Below, piece after piece: positions 25,212 through 34,750 of a stretch of DNA of 52,974 bases. How positions within the stretch are numbered: the first letter of the stretch is position 1; every line of letters starts with the position of its first letter. The DNA lies in NCBI GenBank assembly GCA_002724185.1, contig PBOB01000011.1:1-52974 (forward strand), in the 5' to 3' direction. This DNA is from Acidiferrobacteraceae bacterium. Its GTDB lineage: Bacteria > Pseudomonadota > Gammaproteobacteria > Arenicellales > UBA868. The translations under genes and the position numbers were made by a program. The notes under the pieces were generated by a model, which made no database searches, had not been told where the DNA came from, and saw only the letters and a list, made by a program, of their open reading frames with translations.

Positions 25212-26426
25212 ATGACCAGACTTCGCGATAAGAAGCGAACCGTCTATAGTTGGCAAGGGAGAAATAGCGTGGGTGAGAAGCTTCGAGGTGATGCAGAAGC
25301 TACTAGTCCTAACTTATTACGCCAGGCGCTTCGAAGAAAAGGAATCAGAGCTATAAAGATTTCGAGAAAGTCTGCACCACTACTCCAAAAAAAGATAAAG
25401 ACCCGCGATATTGCTGTAGCAAGCCGTCAAATGGCAACCATGCTTTCGGCTGGGATTCCCATTGCACAATCACTTGAAACCATTACTAAAACTACGCAAC
25501 ACTCCCGCCTTCAAGCCATATTTCAGGAATTGCAAACGGACGTGGAGGCAGGCACCAGTCTTAGTATTGCGCTAAGCAAGCACTTCAAAATCTTTAATTC
25601 CTTGTATGTCAGCATGGTGCAAGTCGGAGAAACCTCTGGAACCCTAGATCAATTGATGGAAAAAATTGCGGATCATATGGAAGAAGTTGAAGCTATCCGA
25701 AATAAGGTATCGTCAGCGATGTGGTACCCAGCTACTATTATTGCAGTCGGTATTATTGTCAGCGCACTAATACTGGTTTATGTGATTCCACAATTTGAGG
25801 ATCTCTTTAGTGGATTTGGCGCCAATCTGCCAACGTTAACACTGATTATGATCGAATTATCTCGGATGGTGAGAAGTCTCGGCGTAGAATCTGTACTGAT
25901 CACTATCTTCTCCCTTGCGCTTCTGACTTTTACCTACCGACGCTTTCCAAAGCTCCGATACATCTTTGAACATTTTATTTTGCGAATTCCAATTTTGGGG
26001 AAAATCTTACAAAAATCTATTGTTGCTCGCTTTTGTCGCACTCTCGCCACTCTTTTTGGAGCCGGCGTTCCTCTTGTTGAAGCCCTGCTTACGGTGGCAG
26101 ATGCGATGGGAAACCGTGTCTATTTCGATGCTTGCGTTCGAATTCGAAAAGATGTTAGTGCTGGAAAACCTATGTCCACAGCTATGACTATGACTGGATT
26201 ATTCCCGCCAATGATGCTCCAGCTGATCACAACGGGCGAGGAATCGGGAGAGATAGAGAATATGCTTAATAAATCAGCAGACTTCTATGAACGCGAGGTA
26301 CACGAATCGGTCAACAACATGAGTAAATTAGTCGAACCATTAATGATGGCGATTCTAGGCGCAATTATTGGAACCCTGATCATTGCAATGTACTTACCTA
26401 TCTTCCAAATGAGTTCAATTATCTAA
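25212..26426 (+). CDS. pilC: Type IV pilus inner-membrane platform protein PilC
   Basis: Platform protein that couples the assembly ATPase to pilin insertion. The 404-residue protein has two GspF/PilC-type domains, about 65-190 (ASRQMATMLSAGIPIAQSLETI) and 265-400 (FCRTLATLFGAGVPLVEALLTVA), each followed by membrane helices. The final MYLPIFQMSSII is the family C-terminus. The usual partner pilB, which in most gammaproteobacteria is directly upstream, is missing; pilA lies there instead, divergently. The gene is followed by pilD and coaE. Confidence 0.95.
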   Translation: MTRLRDKKRTVYSWQGRNSVGEKLRGDAEATSPNLLRQALRRKGIRAIKISRKSAPLLQKKIKTRDIAVASRQMATMLSAGIPIAQSLETITKTTQHSRLQAIFQELQTDVEAGTSLSIALSKHFKIFNSLYVSMVQVGETSGTLDQLMEKIADHMEEVEAIRNKVSSAMWYPATIIAVGIIVSALILVYVIPQFEDLFSGFGANLPTLTLIMIELSRMVRSLGVESVLITIFSLALLTFTYRRFPKLRYIFEHFILRIPILGKILQKSIVARFCRTLATLFGAGVPLVEALLTVADAMGNRVYFDACVRIRKDVSAGKPMSTAMTMTGLFPPMMLQLITTGEESGEIENMLNKSADFYEREVHESVNNMSKLVEPLMMAILGAIIGTLIIAMYLPIFQMSSII

Positions 26427-26457
26427 ACTCAATAATGATTACAACGACACCTCTATT

Positions 26458-27330
26458 GTGAATTTACTTTATATCTTAGCGGATTGTAATCAATGGTACC
26501 TTGCGCTAATCGCAGCATTTCTTGGAATTATTGTAGGTAGCTTTCTTAACGTAATGATCGTGAGGATACCCATTTACCTGGAGCACCAATATGGAATAAA
26601 AAGTAACGCTCAAACTAATAGGAATAAGCAGCCCCACGTTAAGTTATTTGATTTGTTGATCAGTCGATCTCGCTGCACATACTGCCATAAACAGTTAGCC
26701 TGGCATGAAAATATTCCAATAGTAAGCTACGTTTTACTGCATGGTAAATGTAGTAGATGCAAACAACCCATTTCAGTCCGCTATCCTTTGGTCGAACTGC
26801 TAACTTCTATATTAACAATCGTTACGACCCTGGTATTCGGGCTCTCGTTGACGACATCTGCAGCCCTGATAATGACATGGACGCTCCTCCTACTCGCCTT
26901 TATAGACATCGAAAAACAACTACTACCTGACAACTTGACTCAACCACTACTTTGGCTCGGTTTGCTGGTTAATGCTATGGCGGGTTTGACCAACCTTAAA
27001 TCAGCGCTGTTTGGTGCCATTCTAGGCTACTTATCACTCTGGCTGGTTTACCATATATTTCGATTAGCTACAGGCAAGGAAGGTCTAGGATACGGTGATC
27101 TCAAATTATTAGCAGCTCTTGGCGCATGGCTTGGCTGGCAAATGGTCCCACTCATCATAGTGCTGGCAACCATTGTCGGATCAGTAGTGGGAATTTACAA
27201 GATTTTGCGTAAGAAAGCCGATCTTAGTAGTAAGCTGCCACTTGGGCCATTTCTTGCGATGGCGGGATGGATTGCGTTGATATGGGGCAAAGAGATAAAT
27301 AGCCAGTATTCATCTATGGTGGGGATGTGA
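26458..27330 (+). CDS. pilD: Prepilin peptidase/N-methyltransferase PilD
   Basis: Cleaves the leader of PilA-like prepilins and methylates the new N-terminus. The 290-residue inner-membrane protein has the zinc-type tetracysteine in its cytoplasmic domain (Cys73, Cys76, Cys98, Cys101) and the aspartic peptidase residues Asp150 (FIDIEKQLLPD) and Asp214 in GYGD. Eight or so hydrophobic segments follow the usual plan. GTG start at 26458. It lies 31 nt after pilC and 9 nt before coaE, so the three are likely one operon. Confidence 0.96.
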   Translation: MNLLYILADCNQWYLALIAAFLGIIVGSFLNVMIVRIPIYLEHQYGIKSNAQTNRNKQPHVKLFDLLISRSRCTYCHKQLAWHENIPIVSYVLLHGKCSRCKQPISVRYPLVELLTSILTIVTTLVFGLSLTTSAALIMTWTLLLLAFIDIEKQLLPDNLTQPLLWLGLLVNAMAGLTNLKSALFGAILGYLSLWLVYHIFRLATGKEGLGYGDLKLLAALGAWLGWQMVPLIIVLATIVGSVVGIYKILRKKADLSSKLPLGPFLAMAGWIALIWGKEINSQYSSMVGM

Positions 27331-27339
27331 GTCAATCAT

Positions 27340-27942
27340 ATGCTTAACATTGCACTAACCGGCGGCATTGGTAGTGGCAAGAGTAGCGCTACTAAGTATT
27401 TTCGCAATCTCGGCATAACCGTTTTAGATGCCGACGAGTTTTCTCACGAGCTAACCTCTAAAGGAACATCGACGGTTCAGCTACTTGCAAAAACTTTTGG
27501 CGATCAAGTGCTAGCTCTAGATGGGAGCCTGAATCGGACTGTTATGCGTAAGTTGGCATTTCAAAACCACTCAAACAGAGCAAAGCTTGAATCTATTTTG
27601 CATCCAAAGATCCGCAAAAAAATGAAGGCCGCCGCAAAATCTGTTAACTCAAGGTACTGCGTGCATGCTATACCGCTGCTCATAGAAACTAATCAAACTA
27701 AAGATTTTGATAGAGTGCTAGTCATCGAGACTCCTCTATCTCTTCGGAAAGAAAGAATTGCGAAAAGAAGCAACATTCAACAAAGTCAAATTGATCAAAT
27801 AATAGAAACTCAAGCATCAGATAATGAGCGCCGAAGCATAGCTGATGATCTAGTTGTAAATGATGGTACTATCGAGGAACTCTATCAAAAAATTGATGTC
27901 CTCCATCATAAATACCTGATGCTGGCAAATAGTGGAAGATAG
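27340..27942 (+). CDS. coaE: Dephospho-CoA kinase
   Basis: Phosphorylates dephospho-CoA to CoA, the last step of CoA synthesis and the one following CoaD encoded at 3.8 kb. The 200-residue P-loop kinase has GGIGSGKS at 8-15, DADEFSHEL and a lid region (SLRKERIAKRSN). Length is normal. The pilC-pilD-coaE linkage is the common gammaproteobacterial arrangement; the zapD and yacG genes that often follow are absent and argJ is convergent. Confidence 0.94.
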   Translation: MLNIALTGGIGSGKSSATKYFRNLGITVLDADEFSHELTSKGTSTVQLLAKTFGDQVLALDGSLNRTVMRKLAFQNHSNRAKLESILHPKIRKKMKAAAKSVNSRYCVHAIPLLIETNQTKDFDRVLVIETPLSLRKERIAKRSNIQQSQIDQIIETQASDNERRSIADDLVVNDGTIEELYQKIDVLHHKYLMLANSGR

Positions 27943-27978
27943 GCAAATCGATACATCAACTTAAATTACATTCATTAT

Positions 27979-29205
27979 TTAACTTCGGTAGTCGGCATTT
28001 ATCCGAATGTAATCGTGTGTTAAATCACATGTCCATACTGTAGCTCGACTTTGACCTGCTCCAAGATCGATACCAAGTACTATATTGTCGCCACTGAGAT
28101 AGCCAGTTAATACTGATTCGTCGTAGGTGGGTTCTCGCTGCCCCTCCCTTGCCACAATAACATCTCCAATTTCCACAGAGATCTTGGATGGATCAATACG
28201 GACTCCTGATTTGCCGATTGCCATAACTATGCGACCCCAATTGGCGTCTTCACCAGCTATAGCTGTCTTTACAAGAGGAGAATTGGCAATTGCCAATCCG
28301 GCTTTCCGGGCTGCGGTAGTGGAACTAGCGCCTCTCACTTCAATCGTAATAAGCTTACTTGCACCCTCACCATCGCGAATGATCTGGATGGCTAGCTCCT
28401 GAAGCAATCCATTAAGCGCTCGACGAAATTGAGTCAACGAATGGTCTTTAATTGAGTCCAAACAAGCATTTCCAGCCAGGCCGGTAGCTGCAATCAGAAG
28501 AGTATCATTGGTCGAAGTATCACCATCCACAGTAATGCTGTTAAATGATGAATCAGCACCTTTGCTAATCAATCTACTAAGCAAATTAGGCGCAATATTC
28601 GCATCGGTAAAAACAAATGCGAGCATCGTTGCCATATTTGGTGCAATCATACCAGACCCCTTAGCGATGCCTACAATCTTTATTCGTTGATCGCCAAGGT
28701 ATAGAGTACGTGACGCGCCCTTTGGAAAAGTATCAGTGGTAAGGATTGAACGAGCTGCTGACTCCCATGTTGCTAAACCTAATTTCGTTTTCATCAATGG
28801 CAAGACCGAGCCAATTCGGTCCATTGGTAGTGGTTCTCCAATAACACCCGTTGACGCAATTAGAACTTCCTGCGGCTCACAATGCATCATGGCGCTAACT
28901 ATCTTGGCTGATCGTTCAACATCGAACATACCCTGTTTCCCAGTAAAAGCGTTGGCATTGCCACTGTTGGCCAAGAGCGCTCTAGCGTACCCCTGGGTAA
29001 CCACACCGCGACTCCACGATACAGATGCTGCTGCAGTGGAAGATGTAGTAAAAACGCCTGCTACACTAGTGCCTGGTGCAAATTCGACAAGCAGAAGATC
29101 ATCACGATCACGATATGCAATATTTGCCGAGTCTGTTGCAATGCGTACCCCCTGAACCATTGGCAACTCCGGGAAGCTCTGCGGAGCTAAAGAAGAAGAT
29201 TTCAT
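27979..29205 (-). CDS. argJ: Bifunctional glutamate N-acetyltransferase / ornithine acetyltransferase
   Basis: Transfers the acetyl group from N-acetylornithine to glutamate (and may also use acetyl-CoA), a cyclic step of arginine synthesis upstream of ArgF. The 408-residue proenzyme self-cleaves at the A-T bond within APNMATMLAF, giving two chains with Thr as the new nucleophile. Other signatures are NSGNANAFTGKQG, STGVIGEPLPMDRI, SFNSITVDGDTSTNDT and EDANWGRIVMAIGKSG. ATG 29205 (MKSSSLAP) is chosen; ATG 29214 is possible. The longer frame overlaps secA and is not needed. secA lies 34 nt upstream on the same strand. Confidence 0.94.
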   Translation of the reverse strand: MKSSSLAPQSFPELPMVQGVRIATDSANIAYRDRDDLLLVEFAPGTSVAGVFTTSSTAAASVSWSRGVVTQGYARALLANSGNANAFTGKQGMFDVERSAKIVSAMMHCEPQEVLIASTGVIGEPLPMDRIGSVLPLMKTKLGLATWESAARSILTTDTFPKGASRTLYLGDQRIKIVGIAKGSGMIAPNMATMLAFVFTDANIAPNLLSRLISKGADSSFNSITVDGDTSTNDTLLIAATGLAGNACLDSIKDHSLTQFRRALNGLLQELAIQIIRDGEGASKLITIEVRGASSTTAARKAGLAIANSPLVKTAIAGEDANWGRIVMAIGKSGVRIDPSKISVEIGDVIVAREGQREPTYDESVLTGYLSGDNIVLGIDLGAGQSRATVWTCDLTHDYIRINADYRS

Positions 29206-29239
29206 ATCAAGCATCCGAAGTTCATTGATATAGATCGCT

Positions 29240-32005
29240 CTATAGCTTTCCGTGGCAATGCTTGTATTTTTTGCCAGAACCACATGGGCACGACTCGTTA
29301 CGTCCCACCTTGGGCCTAGCTCTTACAAATGGTTTAGCGGACTCATCTCCTGATATCACAGAACCCTTCTCAGAAGATGGATGGTTACCAATCAAGGCAG
29401 CCGAATCCGTATCGCGCATGGAGCTCGACTCTGGTGCAGAGACTGTATCGGGATGTAAATATTCTCGCCTACTCTGCTCTCGCGCTTTTCGCTCTTCCTC
29501 CATGGAGTTGATTTGTGACTCAGTCTGGATTTGTACTTTGGATAGCGTGGTAATTACATCGTGCTTGACCTTGTTAAGCATGGATGTGAACATCTCATAA
29601 GCTTCACGCTTATACTCCTGTTTCGGATTTTTCTGTGCATATCCACGAAGACCAATTCCTTGCCTTAGGTGGTCCATATTTGAAAGATGCTCTTTCCACT
29701 GCTCATCAAGAACACGCAACATAACCGCCTTTTCTAGATGACGAATAACGGATTCACCAACGTTATTGAGCTTATCCTGATATGCATCTACAATCTGCGA
29801 TTCAATTTGGTTCCTTAAGCGCTCTTCATGTAATTCCTCGTCTGTATCAAGCCATTGATTAATTGGTATAGACATCCCAAATTCACTATTAAGCTCTTTT
29901 TCTAAAGAATCCACATCCCACTGCTCGGCCAAGCTGTCAGGAGGAATATGACGATCGATTACTTCATTCACAACGAGCGATCTTGTCGTCATAATAGTGT
30001 CTGAAATGTCATCAACCCCCATCAGACTGTTTCTTTCTTCATAAATTACCTTGCGTTGCTCATTTGCCACATCATCATACTCCAGAAGCTGCTTTCGAAT
30101 GTCGAAATTCCTTCCTTCCACTTTCTTTTGTGCGTTTTCAATAGCTCGGGTAACCCATGGATGCTCAATGGCTTCACCACGCTCCATACCAAGTTTCCCC
30201 ATCAAGCCAGATACTCGTTCAGAGCCAAAAATGCGCATTAGCCCATCCTCCATCGAGACATAAAATGCACTGGAACCTGGATCTCCCTGCCGACCACAAC
30301 GGCCTCTTAATTGATTATCAACACGTCGCGATTCGTGGCGCTCTGTGCCTAAAACATGTAAACCACCAGCAGAAACAACAGTGTCATGTCGTTCTTGCCA
30401 TCTATTTCTTATAGTAACTTCCTCCTCAGGCTCCGCCGACGTTGAGTCACTAATTTCTATTTCAACATTACCGCCTAAAACAATGTCAGTTCCTCGCCCG
30501 GCCATATTTGTAGCAATCGTGACAGCGCCTGGCCGCCCCGCTTGAGCAATAATATTTGCCTCACGCTCGTGATGCTTTGCATTTAAAACTTCATGATCAA
30601 TTGATGCATTTCGCAACAGTTTTGAAAGAAACTCCGAAGTTTCAATTGATGCGGTGCCCACCAGCACTGGTTGTTGCCGATCAGTGCATGCTTTAACACC
30701 TTCTATTATCGCCTCAAATTTCTCCTCCTGTGTGCGATACACTAGATCAGCCTTATCATCACGAATCATTTCTCTATGAGTTGGCACTATTACTACCTCG
30801 AGCTGATAGATCTCCTGAAATTCAGCTGCTTCGGTATCCGCAGTACCTGTCATTCCGGATAATTTCTCATAAAGCCTAAATAAGTTCTGGAAGGTTATCG
30901 ATGCAAGAGTCTGATTCTCTCGATTTATAGTAACACCTTCCTTGGCCTCTACTGCTTGATGCAAGCCTTCAGACCAGCGTCGGCCAGGCATCTGTCGACC
31001 AGTAAATTCGTCGATAATTACAATCTGATTATTTTGGACTATGTAGTCGACATCTTTCTGAAACAAAGCATGCGCCCTTAATCCAGCATATAAATGATGC
31101 AATAGCATGATGTTATCAACGTCGTATAGACCAGAATCTTCGGACAATAATTGCGCCTTCGACAGTAACTCCTCTGCGCGATCATGCCCCGATTCAGTCA
31201 AGAAGATTTGGCGCGATGTTTCGTCGAGTGAGAAATCTCCTGGACCATCTTCTTCATCTTGGCGCACTAATTGTGGAACCAATCTATTTATAGTTTCATA
31301 TAATTCCGTGCTGTCGTCTGCCGGACCCGAGATAATGAGGGGTGTACGCGCTTCATCAATGAGAATCGAGTCAACTTCATCAATAATTGCGAAATCAAGA
31401 CGCCTCTGAGTCTTATCCTCGGCGCTAAATGCCATATTGTCACGAAGATAATCGAAACCAAACTCATTATTGGTCCCATAAACAACATCACAGGAGTACG
31501 CTTCCCGCTTTATACGAGGCTCCTGTCCTGAGATTACCGTTCCTACCGTTAAGCCCAAAAACTTATAGATATTCCCCATCCAATCTGCATCACGTGTAGC
31601 TAAATAATCATTAACCGTTACAACATGAACAGTCTTTCCACAAACAACATTTAGGTAAACCGGCAAAGTGGCTACTAAGGTTTTGCCCTCACCTGTCCTC
31701 ATCTCTGCAATTTTGCCTTGGTGAAGGACCATACCACCCATCAATTGGACATCGAAATGTCTCATATTGAGCGTCCTTTTTGCAGCCTCTCTTACAACAG
31801 CGAAACTCTCTACCAGCAGTGAATTATCGGACTCGCCATCTGCCGCACGTTGACGAAATTCATTAGTCTTTAGCTTCAAATCTTCATCAGAAAGTGAGGC
31901 TATTTGTGGCTCTAGGTCATTAATCGAGCGCACTGTCTTCCCTAGAATCTTTAAGAGACGCTGATTGCGACTGCCAAATATTTTCTTTACAGTCGTAGAA
32001 AGCAT
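29240..32005 (-). CDS. secA: Preprotein translocase ATPase SecA
   Basis: Motor ATPase that pushes unfolded preproteins through SecYEG. The 921-residue protein has the Walker A motif MRTGEGKT (about 104-111), [16 protein letters not shown], the preprotein crosslinking domain, [25 protein letters not shown], and the DEAD motor 2 motif [11 protein letters not shown]. It ends in a zinc-binding SEC-C tail [14 protein letters not shown], which binds SecB and phospholipid. Length is typical for a gammaproteobacterial SecA. dciA is divergent; the secM gene of enterobacteria is not present. Confidence 0.98.
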   Translation of the reverse strand: MLSTTVKKIFGSRNQRLLKILGKTVRSINDLEPQIASLSDEDLKLKTNEFRQRAADGESDNSLLVESFAVVREAAKRTLNMRHFDVQLMGGMVLHQGKIAEMRTGEGKTLVATLPVYLNVVCGKTVHVVTVNDYLATRDADWMGNIYKFLGLTVGTVISGQEPRIKREAYSCDVVYGTNNEFGFDYLRDNMAFSAEDKTQRRLDFAIIDEVDSILIDEARTPLIISGPADDSTELYETINRLVPQLVRQDEEDGPGDFSLDETSRQIFLTESGHDRAEELLSKAQLLSEDSGLYDVDNIMLLHHLYAGLRAHALFQKDVDYIVQNNQIVIIDEFTGRQMPGRRWSEGLHQAVEAKEGVTINRENQTLASITFQNLFRLYEKLSGMTGTADTEAAEFQEIYQLEVVIVPTHREMIRDDKADLVYRTQEEKFEAIIEGVKACTDRQQPVLVGTASIETSEFLSKLLRNASIDHEVLNAKHHEREANIIAQAGRPGAVTIATNMAGRGTDIVLGGNVEIEISDSTSAEPEEEVTIRNRWQERHDTVVSAGGLHVLGTERHESRRVDNQLRGRCGRQGDPGSSAFYVSMEDGLMRIFGSERVSGLMGKLGMERGEAIEHPWVTRAIENAQKKVEGRNFDIRKQLLEYDDVANEQRKVIYEERNSLMGVDDISDTIMTTRSLVVNEVIDRHIPPDSLAEQWDVDSLEKELNSEFGMSIPINQWLDTDEELHEERLRNQIESQIVDAYQDKLNNVGESVIRHLEKAVMLRVLDEQWKEHLSNMDHLRQGIGLRGYAQKNPKQEYKREAYEMFTSMLNKVKHDVITTLSKVQIQTESQINSMEEERKAREQSRREYLHPDTVSAPESSSMRDTDSAALIGNHPSSEKGSVISGDESAKPFVRARPKVGRNESCPCGSGKKYKHCHGKL

Positions 32006-32166
32006 TGTGGCACCGGTTCAAGATTTTGCTGATATGTCAATTTCTAGCCTCTGGCAGGGCTCCCTAAGGAAACCACTATCGGTGAAAATAAGTATTTTTT
32101 TGTGTGCTTGTCAAATTTAACGGTCAAAAGCAAACGTATATTATTCAATAGGGATATAATTTTATC

Positions 32167-32607
32167 ATGGGTAATTCAACCTTCAGAGCATGGCATGGAA
32201 TTCGAAGAAGCGGCCTCCATTCGGCGAAGCTATCTGAAAGAACCTCTGAGCCAATTAGCGATCAATTATGGCGAGAAATCTCAGGTGAAGTCGGTTCCCA
32301 TAGCTACGTATTCTTAACAGGAAAACATGCCGTCATATATACGGAATCGCCGGTTTGGGCTTCTCTGGCATACCAAAAGCGAGAAACACTGTTAAAAACA
32401 ATGCGCAAGAAAGGAATATCTATAGAGACGCTAAAGATTCGTAATCAACCAGCAATCGACAGTGATTTTAGTGATCTTTCCACCAATCATCCCATTCCGC
32501 TCTCAGAGGCAACATCAGCTCTACTCCAGGAAACCGCTGCGCAAACAACGAGTGGAGAACTACAGAAAGCCTTGCTTAGACTAAGTCGCTGTTTCTCTAA
32601 AACATGA
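32167..32607 (+). CDS. dciA: DciA-like DUF721 protein (putative helicase-loading factor)
   Basis: A 146-residue protein of the DUF721/DciA family, members of which interact with the replicative helicase DnaB in bacteria lacking DnaC. The evidence is the central hydrophobic/aromatic ESPVWASLAYQKRETLLKTMRKKGI block (about 62-86) and the location divergent from secA and near lpxC, where this family commonly lies in gammaproteobacteria. No catalytic motif is expected. A TATAAT sits at 32155-32160, only 6 nt before the ATG, so the mRNA may be leaderless. Confidence 0.75.
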   Translation: MGNSTFRAWHGIRRSGLHSAKLSERTSEPISDQLWREISGEVGSHSYVFLTGKHAVIYTESPVWASLAYQKRETLLKTMRKKGISIETLKIRNQPAIDSDFSDLSTNHPIPLSEATSALLQETAAQTTSGELQKALLRLSRCFSKT

Positions 32608-32656
32608 ATCTACCCTAAGTGGGAATCCAATCCTCAGCTTAACATTGATTTCGAAT

Positions 32657-33439
32657 TTATCGGCCACGCCATACTGGCGATCTCTTTTCTAAAAAAGCCC
32701 GTGCACCCTCTAATTGATCATCGCTAGAATATAATTTATCAACAGATGCATATTTTCTCCCTGTAATCTTATTAAGACCATCCTGAAACTTTAGGTTCTC
32801 CGATTCTCGTAAAACTTCTTTTATAGCGGCATACACCAGTGGTGGACCAGCTGCGATTCTTTCGGCTAACTTAATAGTACGCTCTAATAGCTTATCATGT
32901 GGCGAAATCTCATTAACTAACCCCCAGCGCTTAGCTTCAGCCGCGTCCATCCAACGACCTGTTAAAAGTAAATCCATCGCAACATGGTAGGGAATCCGAC
33001 GAGGAAGTTTTAGTGTTGCGGCATCTGCAATTGTCCCTGAGTTAATTTCCGGCAATGCAAAGGTTGCCTGCTCTGAAGCAACAATGATGTCTGCTGAGAG
33101 CGCTAGCTCAAAACCACCACCGCAACAAATACCGTTGACTGCGGCTAAAACTGGTTTATTTAAGTTAGGTAATTCCTGCAAGCCCCCAAAACCACCGATA
33201 CCATAATCACTATCCACTGCCTCACCCTCAGCCGCAGCTTTCAAATCCCAACCAGCGGAAAAAAATTTATTACCAGCACCTGTAATTATTGCTACCCGCA
33301 GTGATGGATCATCTCTAAATTCAGCGAATATAGTGCCCATTAACCGACTAGTCTCAACATCAATAGCATTAGCTTTGGGCCTGTCTAGTGTTACAACAAG
33401 TAGATGACCATGCTGTTTGGTCCGAACTGGCATACTCAT
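32657..33439 (-). CDS. Enoyl-CoA hydratase family protein, crotonobetainyl-CoA hydratase (CaiD)-like
   Basis: Likely hydrates crotonobetainyl-CoA to L-carnitinyl-CoA. The 260-residue crotonase-fold protein matches E. coli CaiD through long stretches that I recognise: TLDRPKANAID, VAIITGAGNKFFSAGWDLKAAAEGEA, GGGFELALSADIIVA, LPEINSGTIAD and the end RSPVWRGR. The oxyanion-hole Gly residues and the Glu of LPEI (first catalytic Glu) are present, while the second catalytic Glu is replaced by Asp in AMDLLLTG. An AGGAGC ribosome-binding site precedes ATG 33439. It is third in an operon with an acyl-CoA dehydrogenase and L-carnitine dehydrogenase, which supports the CaiD call over a general beta-oxidation enzyme. 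Confidence 0.82.
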   Translation of the reverse strand: MSMPVRTKQHGHLLVVTLDRPKANAIDVETSRLMGTIFAEFRDDPSLRVAIITGAGNKFFSAGWDLKAAAEGEAVDSDYGIGGFGGLQELPNLNKPVLAAVNGICCGGGFELALSADIIVASEQATFALPEINSGTIADAATLKLPRRIPYHVAMDLLLTGRWMDAAEAKRWGLVNEISPHDKLLERTIKLAERIAAGPPLVYAAIKEVLRESENLKFQDGLNKITGRKYASVDKLYSSDDQLEGARAFLEKRSPVWRGR

Positions 33440-33516
33440 AATACAAGCTCCTATATATCTATCTGAATCTTTGGTTACCGTAAGGAAGGGAAATTGTATA
33501 AAACACTTCAGACAAA

Positions 33517-34680
33517 TCAGTTAATACCATTTGATCTCAGCATCTCTCGGGCAATTATATAGCGCTGTATCTCACTAGTACCTTCCCAGATTCGTTCTAC
33601 TCGTGCATCACGCCAAATTCGTTCAAGGGGAAGATCCGTCATTAACCCCATACCTCCATGAATCTGTATCGCCTCATCTGATACAAATGCAAGCATTTCT
33701 GTGCTACTGAGCTTAGCGATTGCATAATCTATATCCTGTGCAACTTGCTGATCGGTTTTCCATGCCGCCTTGAATGTCAATAACTCCGCGGCTTCCAATC
33801 GGACTTTCATATCAGCAAGTTTAAATCCTATACCCTGAAAACGACCAATCGATTGTCCGAATTGCTTGCGACTAGTGGCCCAATCAGTAGCAATCTCAAG
33901 TGCACGATACGCTCTGCCAAGACACATAGCCGCAACCTGCAACCGAGTTGCACCTAACCATTCGTTGGCTACCGCAAAACCTTCATGCTCTTCGCCAAGG
34001 AGCTGTGATTGCGGCACTCTGCAATTAATAAATTCCAATATAAAGTTATGATATCCGCGATGTGAAACACTCTGATATCCAGATCGGACCTCAAACCCAG
34101 GCGTGCCCATGTCTATTAGAAATGAGCTAATTTTCTTTCGCGAACCACGAGTTGATTGTTCCTCGCCAGTCGCGGCAAATAAAATGACAAAATCTGCAAT
34201 ATCAGCATGACTTATAAAATGTTTCGTACCATTTATCACAAAGTCAGTACCATCACGCTTTGCTGTACATTTCATTGACCTTAAGTCAGACCCCGCTTCT
34301 GGCTCCGTCATCGCCAAACAATCTATTTTCTCACCTGTTATAGTCGGTATTAGATACTGTTCTCGCTGATCGCCCACGCACGCCTGTAGAATGTTGCTTG
34401 GCCTCGCAACAAGGTATTGCAGTGCAAAATTCGCTCTACCCAATTCTCTTTCAAATAGCGAAAGAGAAACCGTATCCAAACCTCCACCACCTAATTCTTC
34501 CGGCATGTTCGCTGCATAAAATCCCTTATCTATTGACTTTCGGCGGATCTGCTCTGCAACTTCTGGTTGCACTTGATTTCTTGCTTCGACATCATCTTCG
34601 TGAGGATAAAGTTCTTTTGCAACAAAGGTCCGGGTGCTTTCTACCAAGATTCGCTGCTCATCAGTTAGATTAAATTTCAT
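33517..34680 (-). CDS. Acyl-CoA dehydrogenase, probable gamma-butyrobetainyl-CoA dehydrogenase
   Basis: FAD-dependent enzyme that introduces a 2,3-double bond into an acyl-CoA. The 387-residue protein has the family blocks CLAMTEPEAGSDLRSMKCTA (about 135-154), FVINGTKHFISHADIADF, TRLQVAAMCLGRA, ATSRKQFGQSIGRFQGI and the C-terminal ARVERIWEGTSEIQR with the catalytic Glu in WEGT. The substrate cannot be read from sequence. Its neighbours (CaiD-like hydratase, L-carnitine dehydrogenase) make gamma-butyrobetainyl-CoA the best guess, by analogy with CaiA and the aerobic butyrobetaine pathways. AGGAGC before the ATG. Short- or branched-chain acyl-CoA is the alternative. Confidence 0.8.
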   Translation of the reverse strand: MKFNLTDEQRILVESTRTFVAKELYPHEDDVEARNQVQPEVAEQIRRKSIDKGFYAANMPEELGGGGLDTVSLSLFERELGRANFALQYLVARPSNILQACVGDQREQYLIPTITGEKIDCLAMTEPEAGSDLRSMKCTAKRDGTDFVINGTKHFISHADIADFVILFAATGEEQSTRGSRKKISSFLIDMGTPGFEVRSGYQSVSHRGYHNFILEFINCRVPQSQLLGEEHEGFAVANEWLGATRLQVAAMCLGRAYRALEIATDWATSRKQFGQSIGRFQGIGFKLADMKVRLEAAELLTFKAAWKTDQQVAQDIDYAIAKLSSTEMLAFVSDEAIQIHGGMGLMTDLPLERIWRDARVERIWEGTSEIQRYIIAREMLRSNGIN

Positions 34681-34750
34681 CTTGGGCTGCTCCTACTCTA
34701 TCTTATTTGCTCTAGTTGAACTAGTTAGACCAAATGGGCAACAATAGCAT

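Noticed and set aside
28736-29155. 139-residue plus-strand ORF inside argJ
   Set aside because: Antisense to a well-supported ArgJ; Ala/Thr/Ser-rich composition typical of shadow frames.
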